Below, piece after piece: positions 1 through 4,974 of a stretch of 7,729 nt of DNA. Both the position numbers and the translations under genes were made by a program. Position 1 is the first letter of the stretch. Every line of letters begins with the position of its first letter. This DNA comes from an uncultured Atopobiaceae bacterium. GTDB lineage: Bacteria; Actinomycetota; Coriobacteriia; Coriobacteriales; Atopobiaceae. Location of the stretch: the NCBI GenBank assembly GCA_947303905.1, contig CAMYZR010000053.1:1-7729 (forward strand), written 5' to 3'. A model generated the notes under the pieces. The model made no database searches. It was not told the origin of the DNA and worked only from the letters and a program-made list of their open reading frames with translations.

Positions 1-48
1 CGAGATAGACTTGGGTGACTGGAGTTCAGACGTGTGCTCTTCCGATCT
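1..48 (+). other. Illumina sequencing adapter left on contig end (artifact)
   Basis: Bases 15-48 match the 34-nt Illumina TruSeq read-2/index primer (begins GTGACTGGAGTTC, ends CTCTTCCGATCT). Bases 1-6 (CGAGAT) are the last six bases of the P7 flow-cell oligo, and 7-14 (AGACTTGG) sit exactly where the 8-nt i7 index belongs. The order P7 end, index, primer is complete and contiguous, so this is library adapter and not genome. Genomic sequence begins at about 49. An open frame starting at the GTG at 15 would add the peptide MTGVQTCALPI to the next gene, a translated-adapter artifact known from protein databases. Confidence 0.98.
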
Positions 49-78
49 CAAACAATCGCGGCAGCCGTGCCGCTTACC

Positions 79-85
79 GAGGAGG
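79..85 (+). promoter_or_regulatory. Ribosome binding site that sets the start of the trigger-factor-like gene
   Basis: GAGGAGG lies 4 nt before the ATG at 90. It fixes the start at 90 rather than at the in-frame GTG at 15, which lies inside adapter. The only sequence upstream is 41 nt of genomic DNA (49-89), which includes a 6-bp hairpin (58-63 with 68-73); no promoter is visible before the contig end. Confidence 0.8.
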
Positions 86-89
86 ATAC

Positions 90-926
90 ATGTCCATTGA
101 AAAGCCCCTGCCCCTGATGGTTGGCGACAAGGCCTACTACTCCCTGACCTCGTACGATCCCGTTGAGATCACCGTTGATGTGCCCTACACGCTCGACGAG
201 GACGTCGACTACGTGCTGAGCATGACGCTGCAGGAGATGGGCGGGTCTCTCGCCAACCTCTCCGACCCGGCATGGGTGTCCGAGAACTTCGAGGGCCTGA
301 GCACCGAGAGCCAGGTACGCGACGGCATGCGCCGCGAGCTTGAGATGATGAACATGCAGATGGCCGAGCAGCAGAAGCTTGGCCGCTGCATCGAGGCGCT
401 GGCCGGACGCCTGGCACAGTCCATCCCGCCGCAGCACCTGGAGCGGGCGCGCGAGGAGATTCGCATGCGCTTCACGCAGCAGCTGCAGAGCGATGGCCTG
501 ACGCCGGGGCAGTTCATGCAGCGCACGCACACAACGCCCGCGCAGCTCGATGCCATGTTCGACCGTCAGGCGCAGCAGATGTGCGAGGGTGACGCCGCGC
601 TTTCGGCCTACGCGCACGAGAAGAAGCTCAAGGCGGACGAGCAGGAGTATGCACGCCTGCTGGGCATGGAGCCCGACCAGATGAAGCAGGTCATCGAACA
701 GGCGCGCGCCGCCGGGCAGTCCGACGCCCTGCACGAGGCGGCACTGCAGGCCAAGGCCGCGCAGATCGTGGTAGCCGAGTGCTCCTGCTCGTATCGTCAT
801 GAGACCCCCGAGCAGGCAAAGGCCCGCGTGTCTCAGTATCGTCAGATGGAGCAGATGTTCGCTGACGCTGACGACGACGAACCCGAGCAGCCCGTCAGCG
901 AGAACTCCGGTTTCAAGCTGGTCTAG
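90..926 (+). CDS. Trigger-factor C-terminal-domain-like protein (putative chaperone)
   Basis: 278 aa, probably cytoplasmic, with no signal peptide or membrane segment. Residues about 43-90 resemble the end of the trigger factor PPIase region and its linker (a defined Leu-Ser-Asp segment, then a helix with RDGMRRELE). Residues about 108-230 follow the trigger factor/SurA-type C-terminal substrate-binding helices: IPPQHLERAREE, a GLTPGQFMQ turn (the family usually has GLsleqY), then AQLDAMFDRQA and a final long helix ending near AAQIVVAE. The N-terminal ribosome-binding domain with its GFRxGKxP loop is absent, and true trigger factors are roughly 430-450 aa, so this is a short paralogue and not tig itself. 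The tail holds a CSC motif (231-233) and an acidic stretch (DADDDEPE, 259-266). It converges on rpmE. A stand-alone folding helper is an inference; homology to the C-domain is by motif pattern only. Confidence 0.65.
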   Translation: MSIEKPLPLMVGDKAYYSLTSYDPVEITVDVPYTLDEDVDYVLSMTLQEMGGSLANLSDPAWVSENFEGLSTESQVRDGMRRELEMMNMQMAEQQKLGRCIEALAGRLAQSIPPQHLERAREEIRMRFTQQLQSDGLTPGQFMQRTHTTPAQLDAMFDRQAQQMCEGDAALSAYAHEKKLKADEQEYARLLGMEPDQMKQVIEQARAAGQSDALHEAALQAKAAQIVVAECSCSYRHETPEQAKARVSQYRQMEQMFADADDDEPEQPVSENSGFKLV

Positions 927-930
927 AGCC

Positions 931-959
931 AAGACAAAGGGGTCTGACCCTTTTGTCTT
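931..959 (+). terminator. Hairpin directly after the trigger-factor-like gene; possible terminator or REP-like repeat
   Basis: Starting 5 nt after the stop codon, 931-942 pairs with 948-959 (12 bp including one G-U at 939/951) around a TCTGA loop. The right arm ends in TTTTGTCTT, but no separate T-run follows, so it is not a classic intrinsic terminator. The core (GACAAAGGGGTC / GACCCTTTTGTC) resembles a palindrome I recall as dispersed in intergenic regions of several bacterial genomes; that could not be checked here. Confidence 0.5.
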
Positions 960-996
960 GCACGGGGCAAATGCGCCACTGCATCTCTGGTTACAC

Positions 997-1028
997 AAGA
1001 GGGGTCGCCCAGATGGACGACCCCTCTT
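997..1028. terminator. Second hairpin between convergent genes, likely rpmE terminator
   Basis: AAGAGGGGTCG (997-1007) pairs perfectly with CGACCCCTCTT (1018-1028): 11 bp with a 10-nt loop. It starts 25 nt beyond the rpmE stop codon on the minus strand. The T-tract is short on either strand (TT then GTGTAA on minus, TTTG on plus), so termination strength is uncertain. It could serve both convergent genes. Confidence 0.55.
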
Positions 1029-1052
1029 TGACCAACCTATGGTTGCCGTGCG

Positions 1053-1427
1053 TTACTCAGCGGCGTCCTCGGCAGGAGCAGCCTCCGCCTTGGCAGCGAA
1101 CTCAGCGGCACGCTTGGCCTTGGCAGCAGCCTTGGCCTCGGCCTTGGCCTTGCGCTCGGCCTCGAGCTGGGCGGCGCGGGCGGCCTTGGCAGCCTTGGCC
1201 TTGTTGGCAGCCTCGAGACGGGCGGCAGCGGCGGCACCGAACTTGTCGGAGAAGCGCTGGACGCGTCCGCCGGTGTCGACGAGCTTCTGGGTGCCAGTGT
1301 AGAACGGGTGGCACTTGTCGCACAGGTCGACGACGATCTCGCTCTTGGTGGAGTGCGTCTTCCAGGTGTTGCCGCAGGTGCAGCGCACCGTGCACTCAAC
1401 GTAGTTAGGATGGATGCCTTGCTTCAT
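1053..1427 (-). CDS. rpmE: 50S ribosomal protein L31 (zinc-binding type) with long Ala/Lys-rich tail
   Basis: 124 aa component of the large ribosomal subunit. Residues 1-64 are a standard bacterial L31: MKQGIHPNYVE start, zinc ligands C16, C18, C36 and C39 (CTC then CDKC), and the HPFYTG(T)QKLVDTGGRVQRFSDKFG core. Four cysteines place it in the C+ zinc-containing class. Family members are usually 65-90 aa; here residues 65-124 add a low-complexity tail rich in Ala, Lys, Glu and Arg, probably one long charged helix, ending in an Ala/acidic segment. The start ATG is preceded by AAGGAGA (1434-1440) at 6 nt. The gene is monocistronic, with its own leader upstream and a hairpin downstream. The tail is encoded by GCC/AAG-rich near-repeats and could vary in length between strains. 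Confidence 0.96.
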   Translation of the reverse strand: MKQGIHPNYVECTVRCTCGNTWKTHSTKSEIVVDLCDKCHPFYTGTQKLVDTGGRVQRFSDKFGAAAAARLEAANKAKAAKAARAAQLEAERKAKAEAKAAAKAKRAAEFAAKAEAAPAEDAAE

Positions 1428-1440
1428 TCTTGGTCTCCTT

Positions 1441-1521
1441 CGTTGTGTCCTGGTTTCCGACCAGGACGAGGGTCGTATCTGTCTGCACGGGCGGCAGGAT
1501 GCCCGCTTCAGACAGTCAAGC
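1441..1521 (-). promoter_or_regulatory. Structured 5' leader of rpmE (two tandem hairpins)
   Basis: On the rpmE transcript two stem-loops lie in series before the Shine-Dalgarno. The upstream one pairs 1479-1485 with 1509-1515 (CTGTCTG/CAGACAG) and, inside it, 1488-1492 with 1501-1505 (CGGGC/GCCCG), with a 2x3 internal loop. The second pairs 1447-1454 with 1460-1467 (GTCCTGGT/ACCAGGAC, 8 bp perfect, loop of 5) and ends 6 nt before the Shine-Dalgarno. Ribosomal protein genes often carry such leaders for autogenous control, and L31 leader motifs have been described in several lineages, including Coriobacteria as I recall. L31 as the ligand is inference. Confidence 0.6.
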
Positions 1522-1538
1522 TTTGGTAGTGTACCAAA
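1522..1538. promoter_or_regulatory. Perfect palindrome over the likely rpmE -10 (candidate operator and extended -10 promoter)
   Basis: TTTGGTA-GTG-TACCAAA is a 7-bp perfect inverted repeat with a 3-nt spacer. Read on the minus strand it contains TGGTACACT (1536-1528), an extended -10 (TGn plus TACACT); no good -35 is visible at the usual distance. The start of transcription would fall near 1521, just before the leader hairpins. A dyad on the -10 is typical of a repressor site, but I cannot name the protein. Confidence 0.45.
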
Positions 1539-1650
1539 TCCTGCGACAATGCGCTATGGAGAGCCTGTGTGCGCGAAGGATTTATCGCCACGGATGGGCG
1601 AATCGGTCCCGCGTCGAGCTACCACCGCATCTGTCGTGACGCATCTGGCA

Positions 1651-1656
1651 TAGAAT
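1651..1656 (+). promoter_or_regulatory. Possible -10 element for coaX
   Basis: TAGAAT (5 of 6 to consensus) lies 32 nt before the coaX ATG. No convincing -35 sits 16-18 nt upstream, so the call is weak. The remaining sequence between the rpmE palindrome and this site (about 1539-1650) shows nothing else beyond a 5-bp hairpin at 1585-1601. Confidence 0.35.
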
Positions 1657-1688
1657 GGTCTCAACACTCATCGGACTTGGGAGGGCCC

Positions 1689-2498
1689 ATGTTCTTGTCC
1701 GTCGACGTTGGTAACACCCAGACCACCATTGGTCTCTTTGAGCTCGAGGGCGAGCTTGTCCGGCAGTGGCGCATGGCCACCGACCGCACCGACACGGCCG
1801 ACCAGCTGCACGAGCGCCTGTACGGCTACTTCCAGATGTACGACCTCAGCCTGAGCTCGGTCACCTATGCGGCCATCGCCAGCGTGGTGCCTATACTCGC
1901 CCAATCTTGGCAGCGCATGGTCCGCATGGGCCTGGACATCGACCCCCTGATGATTGACGCGACGCGCGACTGCGGCATCGCCATCAACATGCCCGACCCA
2001 CGTCAGGTGGGTGTCGACCGCATCGCCAACGCGCTGGCTGGCATCACCACCTACGGTGCACCGGTCATCATTGTCGACTTTGGCACCGCAACCAACATCG
2101 ACGTCGTCGACCACACGGGTGCCTTCCGCGGTGGCGCCATCATGCCGGGGCTCTTACTGTCCGCCAACTCGCTGTTCTCGCGTGCAGCAAAGCTCTCGAG
2201 CGTGCCTTTGGTCATGCCTCCCCACGCCCTGGGTGACTCCACGGAGACGGCCGTGCAGTCGGGCATCGTCATCGGTGCCGCTACGCAGATCGAGGGACTT
2301 GTCGAGCGCATCCAGAAAGAGCTCGCAGCAGAGGGCGAGAACATCCCGAGGGCCACGGTGGTTGGCACTGGCGGCTACTCCGAGACCATCGCCGAGGCAA
2401 CCGACATCTTTGATGCGCTTGATGCCGACATCACCATACGCGGCATCTATCAGATCTGGGCCCACGCGGTGGAGAAGCACAACGCACGGATGCAGTAG
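1689..2498 (+). CDS. coaX: Type III pantothenate kinase
   Basis: 269 aa, the usual length for the family. It phosphorylates pantothenate to 4'-phosphopantothenate with ATP, the first step of coenzyme A synthesis, in the cytoplasm. The ASKHA-fold motifs are intact: the phosphate loop DVGNTQT (6-12), GVDR (108-111) with the catalytic Asp110, DFGTATNID (130-138), GGAIMPG (148-154), the TETAVQSG helix (185-192) and GTGG (226-229). The ATG at 1689 is chosen because GGGAGGG lies 3-4 nt upstream and the protein begins directly with the MFLSVDVGNT strand; in-frame codons back to 1569 have no family counterpart. It is divergent from rpmE and convergent with a biotin-ligase-like gene; birA-coaX neighbourhoods are common in Gram-positive bacteria, here in opposite orientation. 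Confidence 0.96.
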   Translation: MFLSVDVGNTQTTIGLFELEGELVRQWRMATDRTDTADQLHERLYGYFQMYDLSLSSVTYAAIASVVPILAQSWQRMVRMGLDIDPLMIDATRDCGIAINMPDPRQVGVDRIANALAGITTYGAPVIIVDFGTATNIDVVDHTGAFRGGAIMPGLLLSANSLFSRAAKLSSVPLVMPPHALGDSTETAVQSGIVIGAATQIEGLVERIQKELAAEGENIPRATVVGTGGYSETIAEATDIFDALDADITIRGIYQIWAHAVEKHNARMQ

Positions 2499-2554
2499 GG
2501 CGTGACGCGGCTGTACCGGCGCAACCAACTGCTCGGCGAGCACCACAGATGCAT

Positions 2555-2720
2555 GTTTATGCAATCCGAGCTGTGCCAAATCGGCAACTTGCGCGGATTT
2601 GTGCAAGTTAGGGCTCTAGTGAGTTCCGGGTACTTTCGCCGCGCTCACTAGACGCCTAATTTACGCAAATTTGCGCAAGTTAGCATTCGGCTCCCAAGGT
2701 TTATGCATATCGGCTTGCGC
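2555..2720 (+). repeat. Short direct repeats flanking the long hairpin
   Basis: GTTTATGCA occurs at 2555-2563 and 2699-2707; ATCGGC followed by TTGCGC occurs at 2580-2594 (with AAC between) and 2709-2720 (contiguous). The same order on both sides suggests a duplicated segment around the hairpin. In addition ATTTGYGCAAGTTAG occurs at 2597-2611 and 2669-2683 (14 of 15 identical). The rest of the coaX to ligase-like gap (2499-2554) holds only a small hairpin at 2550-2563. Confidence 0.5.
2586..2681 (+). other. 96-nt imperfect inverted repeat (long hairpin) between convergent genes
   Basis: 2586-2623 pairs position for position with 2644-2681 without any gap: 31 Watson-Crick pairs, 4 G-T pairs and 3 mismatches (2604, 2613, 2614) over 38 positions, with a 20-nt loop (2624-2643). 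The outer ends are AACTTGCGC and GCGCAAGTT; the inner stem is TCTAGTGAG/CTCACTAGA. Each arm base is itself nearly palindromic (2586-2609 and 2661-2678). All four G-T pairs are G-U in plus-strand RNA, so the fold favours the coaX-side transcript. No T-run follows. It may be a 3'-UTR processing or termination structure, a small RNA, or a palindromic miniature element. Confidence 0.75.
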
Positions 2721-2727
2721 CCTGGGC

Positions 2728-3267
2728 CTACGCGGGCCTTACGGACGCCTGCTCGGGTGAGAATTCCACTTCGTGGCCATCCGCAGTGACGATCGTCGCG
2801 CGTCCCCAGATGTCCACGCCGGCAAACGTGCCCTCAGCCATCACGTTGCCGTTGGGATATACCGCCTTCGCGGGATGTCCCAGCAGCGGAACGAGGTCAA
2901 AGTACTCGGAAAGCACCGGCGCCAAGGGTCCAGCCACTCCCCCACCAGCTGCGATGGCCTGCTCCCACGTCGCAACGCGTGCCTGCACACCAGCCTCGAT
3001 AGCAGCAGCCAGCTCGTCATCCGCAAAATCGCGCAGAAGGCCAATCTGCTGACCAGCGACCACGGTGCACGTACCAAACATGCCCTTGTCGTAGCCAGCA
3101 TGCATCTTCAGAGTGGCAATCTGCCTGAAGGTGCGCGCGTCGACCACGTCCTGCGGCCAGCCTACGCCAGCGAAGCTGATGCCAGCATCGCGCAGCCCTT
3201 CTGCCACGCCCATCGCGCACACATATCCCAGCGCATGAAAGGCACCCATCGGCACCTGCGGACGCAC
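2728..3267 (-). CDS. Biotin/lipoate protein ligase-like protein, short and lacking catalytic motifs
   Basis: 179 aa. The pattern follows the second half of a biotin-[acetyl-CoA carboxylase] ligase: RPQVP then an ALGYVCAMGVAEGLRDAG helix (11-29), GWPQDVVD (36-43) in the place of KWPNDvl, and a C-terminal YPNGNVMAEGTFAGVDIWGRATIVTADGHEVEF-like beta region (137-170) that matches the AxGid..G.Li..dG segment of the family. The biotin-binding GRGRxGR segment and any N-terminal HTH are absent, and the Lys of KWPND is Gly36, so normal biotinyl-AMP chemistry is doubtful. It starts 32 nt after the folP-folK stop, indicating one operon. The GTG at 3267 has GAGGAG only 3 nt upstream; ATG at 3249 is the alternative. 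The frame stays open and family-like for about 10 codons before the GTG but has no start codon there. The family call is by motif order only; its substrate is unknown. Confidence 0.6.
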   Translation of the reverse strand: MRPQVPMGAFHALGYVCAMGVAEGLRDAGISFAGVGWPQDVVDARTFRQIATLKMHAGYDKGMFGTCTVVAGQQIGLLRDFADDELAAAIEAGVQARVATWEQAIAAGGGVAGPLAPVLSEYFDLVPLLGHPAKAVYPNGNVMAEGTFAGVDIWGRATIVTADGHEVEFSPEQASVRPA

Positions 3268-3299
3268 CGTCTCCTCGACGATGACGTCCCCGGCAGACC

Positions 3300-4736
3300 T
3301 TACTCCCTCTCCAGGACCCCCAGCTCTGCGGTAACACGACCAACGCGCTGCTCGACCGGCAGCACGTCAACGCCGCCATGCGAGAAGAAGCGCACCGGGT
3401 CGTGCATGAGGTCCTCCATCGGCAGCAGCACAAAGTCGCGCTCGCCGAGGCGCGGATGCGGAAGCGTGAGCTTGGGACCAGCGTGGCGCTCGTCCTCGAC
3501 CCAAATGAGGTCGCAGTCGATGGTGCGCGGGCCATGGCCCTCCTCACCAGGCTTGCGTACGCGGTCGAGCTTGTCCTCAACCTCGAGCAGCTTGTCCATG
3601 AGCACCAGCGGATGCAGCTCGGTTCGAATCTCGGCCACGGCATCGGCTACCGGGGTCGCAATGCCGTATGCAGGCTCGGTCTCGTAGGCATGGCTCACGT
3701 TGACCACGCAGGTCAGCGGAATCTCGTTGATCAGCTTGCAGGCTCGGCTCAGGTAACCCATGCGGTCGCCCACGTTGGATCCCAGCGCGATAAAGCCCTG
3801 CCGCGGGTCCTTCTTGGCGACGGCCCAGTAGGCGTTGATGGTATCTGCAGCGGCGGCGACGTTGTGCACGCGCAACACGCGAGCGCCAGCCTCGATGGCC
3901 GCAATGGCCAATCCTGCCGTCGCTGCATCGCGGTCAAGAACGTCCTTCTCGCCAGTGATTGCACCCACAAAACGCTTGCGTGAGACAGCCTGCATGAGCA
4001 CGTAGCCCATGGAGTCAAGCTTGCGCATGGCGCGCTGAATGACCACATCCTCGTCGTTGGTCTTGTTGAACCCAGGACCCGGATCGATGCAGATTCTGTC
4101 GTGCGCAACGCCCGCGCGCTGCAACGTGCGCGCCTGGTCGCCCAAGAAACCCATGATGGAGCGCATGATGGGTGCCTCCTCGGGCAGGGTGAAGCGGTTG
4201 CGCGTCGCAGGCAGCTGGCGAGGCTCTGGCGCACGACGGCGCGGGTTGTAGGACTCGAGCACCACGGACTTGCGGCTCTCGTTGCCACGGAACTCGTTGT
4301 CGCACATGATGACGCAGCCACACTCGGTCTCGGAGACCACGCGTACCATGTTGGGGTCGGTGAAGCCGCTGACGTCATTGACGATGGACGCCCCCAGCTC
4401 GAGACAGATGCTCGCCACCTCGGCGTGACGCGTGTCAACGCTCACCACGGCGCCAGCCTTGGCTAGGGCCCTCACCACGGGAATGATGCGCTCAGCCTCG
4501 TCATCGGGATCAACTGGCGTATGGCCTGGACGAGTGGACTCACCGCCCACGTCGATGATGTCGGCGCCCTCGTCGAGCATCTGCAGGCCACGAGCGATGG
4601 CCGCATCCACGTCGAGGTTCTCGCCGCCATCAGAGAAGGAGTCCGGCGTCACGTTGAGAATGCCCATGATCCGCGGTCGGGAGAGCGAGAGCTCGTACGC
4701 ACCGCAGCGCCAGGTTGAATAATCCGATCTGAGCAT
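3300..4736 (-). CDS. folP-folK: Bifunctional dihydropteroate synthase / HPPK (FolP-FolK fusion)
   Basis: 478 aa, two consecutive steps of folate synthesis in one chain. FolP (about 15-308) joins DHPP to p-aminobenzoate and is the sulfonamide target: NVTPDSFSDGG (28-38), DVGGESTRPG (62-71), D101, ND (120-121), DPGPGF (218-223), SRKRFVG (252-258), RVH (289-291). FolK (about 314-445) pyrophosphorylates 6-hydroxymethyl-dihydropterin: FIALGSNVGDR (315-325), YETEPAYG (351-358), GPRTIDCDLI (402-411) keeping both metal-binding Asp, LPHPRLGERDFVLLP (425-439). The order FolP then FolK is the reverse of plant HPPK-DHPS. Oddities: the FolP MHMxGxP segment is missing, replaced by MCDNEF and an Arg-rich insert (about 145-185); the D-L-D of FolK reads D-C-D. 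The start at 4736 has GAAAGGGA 8 nt upstream; the in-frame ATG at 4766 has none. No other folate gene is in the window. Confidence 0.95.
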   Translation of the reverse strand: MLRSDYSTWRCGAYELSLSRPRIMGILNVTPDSFSDGGENLDVDAAIARGLQMLDEGADIIDVGGESTRPGHTPVDPDDEAERIIPVVRALAKAGAVVSVDTRHAEVASICLELGASIVNDVSGFTDPNMVRVVSETECGCVIMCDNEFRGNESRKSVVLESYNPRRRAPEPRQLPATRNRFTLPEEAPIMRSIMGFLGDQARTLQRAGVAHDRICIDPGPGFNKTNDEDVVIQRAMRKLDSMGYVLMQAVSRKRFVGAITGEKDVLDRDAATAGLAIAAIEAGARVLRVHNVAAAADTINAYWAVAKKDPRQGFIALGSNVGDRMGYLSRACKLINEIPLTCVVNVSHAYETEPAYGIATPVADAVAEIRTELHPLVLMDKLLEVEDKLDRVRKPGEEGHGPRTIDCDLIWVEDERHAGPKLTLPHPRLGERDFVLLPMEDLMHDPVRFFSHGGVDVLPVEQRVGRVTAELGVLERE

Positions 4737-4744
4737 GGATCTGG

Positions 4745-4752
4745 TCCCTTTC
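4745..4752 (-). promoter_or_regulatory. Ribosome binding site deciding the folP-folK start
   Basis: On the minus strand GAAAGGGA stands 8 nt before the ATG at 4736. The alternative in-frame ATG at 4766 is preceded by a CACCACTGTCGCAG-type sequence with no Shine-Dalgarno, so the shorter product is preferred. Confidence 0.65.
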
Positions 4753-4801
4753 GTGTTTCGTCTCATCTGCGACAGTGGTGTACCGAGATACAGATGGAAC
4801 T

Positions 4802-4828
4802 ATTGTAGCCAGATTTGTGAAGCGTCGA
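4802..4828 (-). promoter_or_regulatory. Promoter of folP-folK and the ligase-like gene
   Basis: On the minus strand TACAAT (4807-4802) is a 5 of 6 match to the -10 consensus, with TCGACG (4828-4823, 4 of 6 to TTGACA) 15 nt upstream, a short spacer. Transcription would start near 4795, giving a leader of about 60 nt to the ATG at 4736, too short for a riboswitch. The rest of 4829-4919 shows no further structure. Confidence 0.55.
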
Positions 4829-4920
4829 TACTGAAAGCCGATATGGCACGCAATTAGCGCAGCAAGCCGTACAAATGCGCCCGCCAATGGTCGAATCGCA
4901 TAATGCATACCTGACCTGCA

Positions 4921-4950
4921 AAAAGGCGCCCCGGGTATCCGGGGCGCCTC
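4921..4950 (-). terminator. Rho-independent terminator of the surface-protein gene
   Basis: AGGCGCCCCGG (4925-4935) and CCGGGGCGCCT (4940-4950) form an 11-bp perfect, almost all G-C stem with a GTAT loop. Read on the minus strand the stem is followed by TTTTT (4925-4921), and it begins 24 nt after the stop codon at 4975. This is a textbook intrinsic terminator and insulates the downstream folP-folK unit. Confidence 0.93.
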
Positions 4951-4974
4951 TCTAGTCACTTTCTGTCACAAGAA

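Noticed and set aside
58..73. 6-bp hairpin GCGGCA/TGCCGC before the first gene
   Set aside because: Short, without a T-run, and next to the artificial contig end, so neither terminator nor leader can be argued.
15..89. N-terminal extension of the first gene starting at GTG 15
   Set aside because: Bases 15-48 are sequencing adapter and the genomic part has no start codon before the ATG at 90, which has its own ribosome binding site.
48..998. Long minus-strand open frame opposite the trigger-factor-like gene
   Set aside because: It runs into the adapter, has no family-like motifs and covers a well-supported plus-strand gene; a GC-rich shadow frame.
799..1302. Plus-strand Ala/Ser-rich frame across the rpmE region
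   Set aside because: Low-complexity antisense of the L31 tail; it spans two hairpins and overlaps two real genes.
1569..1688. 40-codon N-terminal extension of coaX
   Set aside because: Family members begin at the DVGNT strand, the ATG at 1689 has a strong Shine-Dalgarno, and the extension contains the likely promoter.
2773..3687. Plus-strand frames of 304 and 201 aa opposite the ligase-like gene and folP-folK
   Set aside because: They overlap strongly recognisable minus-strand domains and show no motif of their own.
4737..4801. Riboswitch before folP-folK
   Set aside because: The inferred leader is only about 60 nt and shows no strong pairing or tetrahydrofolate-type core.
4630..4959. Minus-strand 109-aa frame across the folP-folK promoter
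   Set aside because: It reads through the adhesin terminator hairpin and the start of folP in another frame, and has no ribosome binding site or family resemblance.
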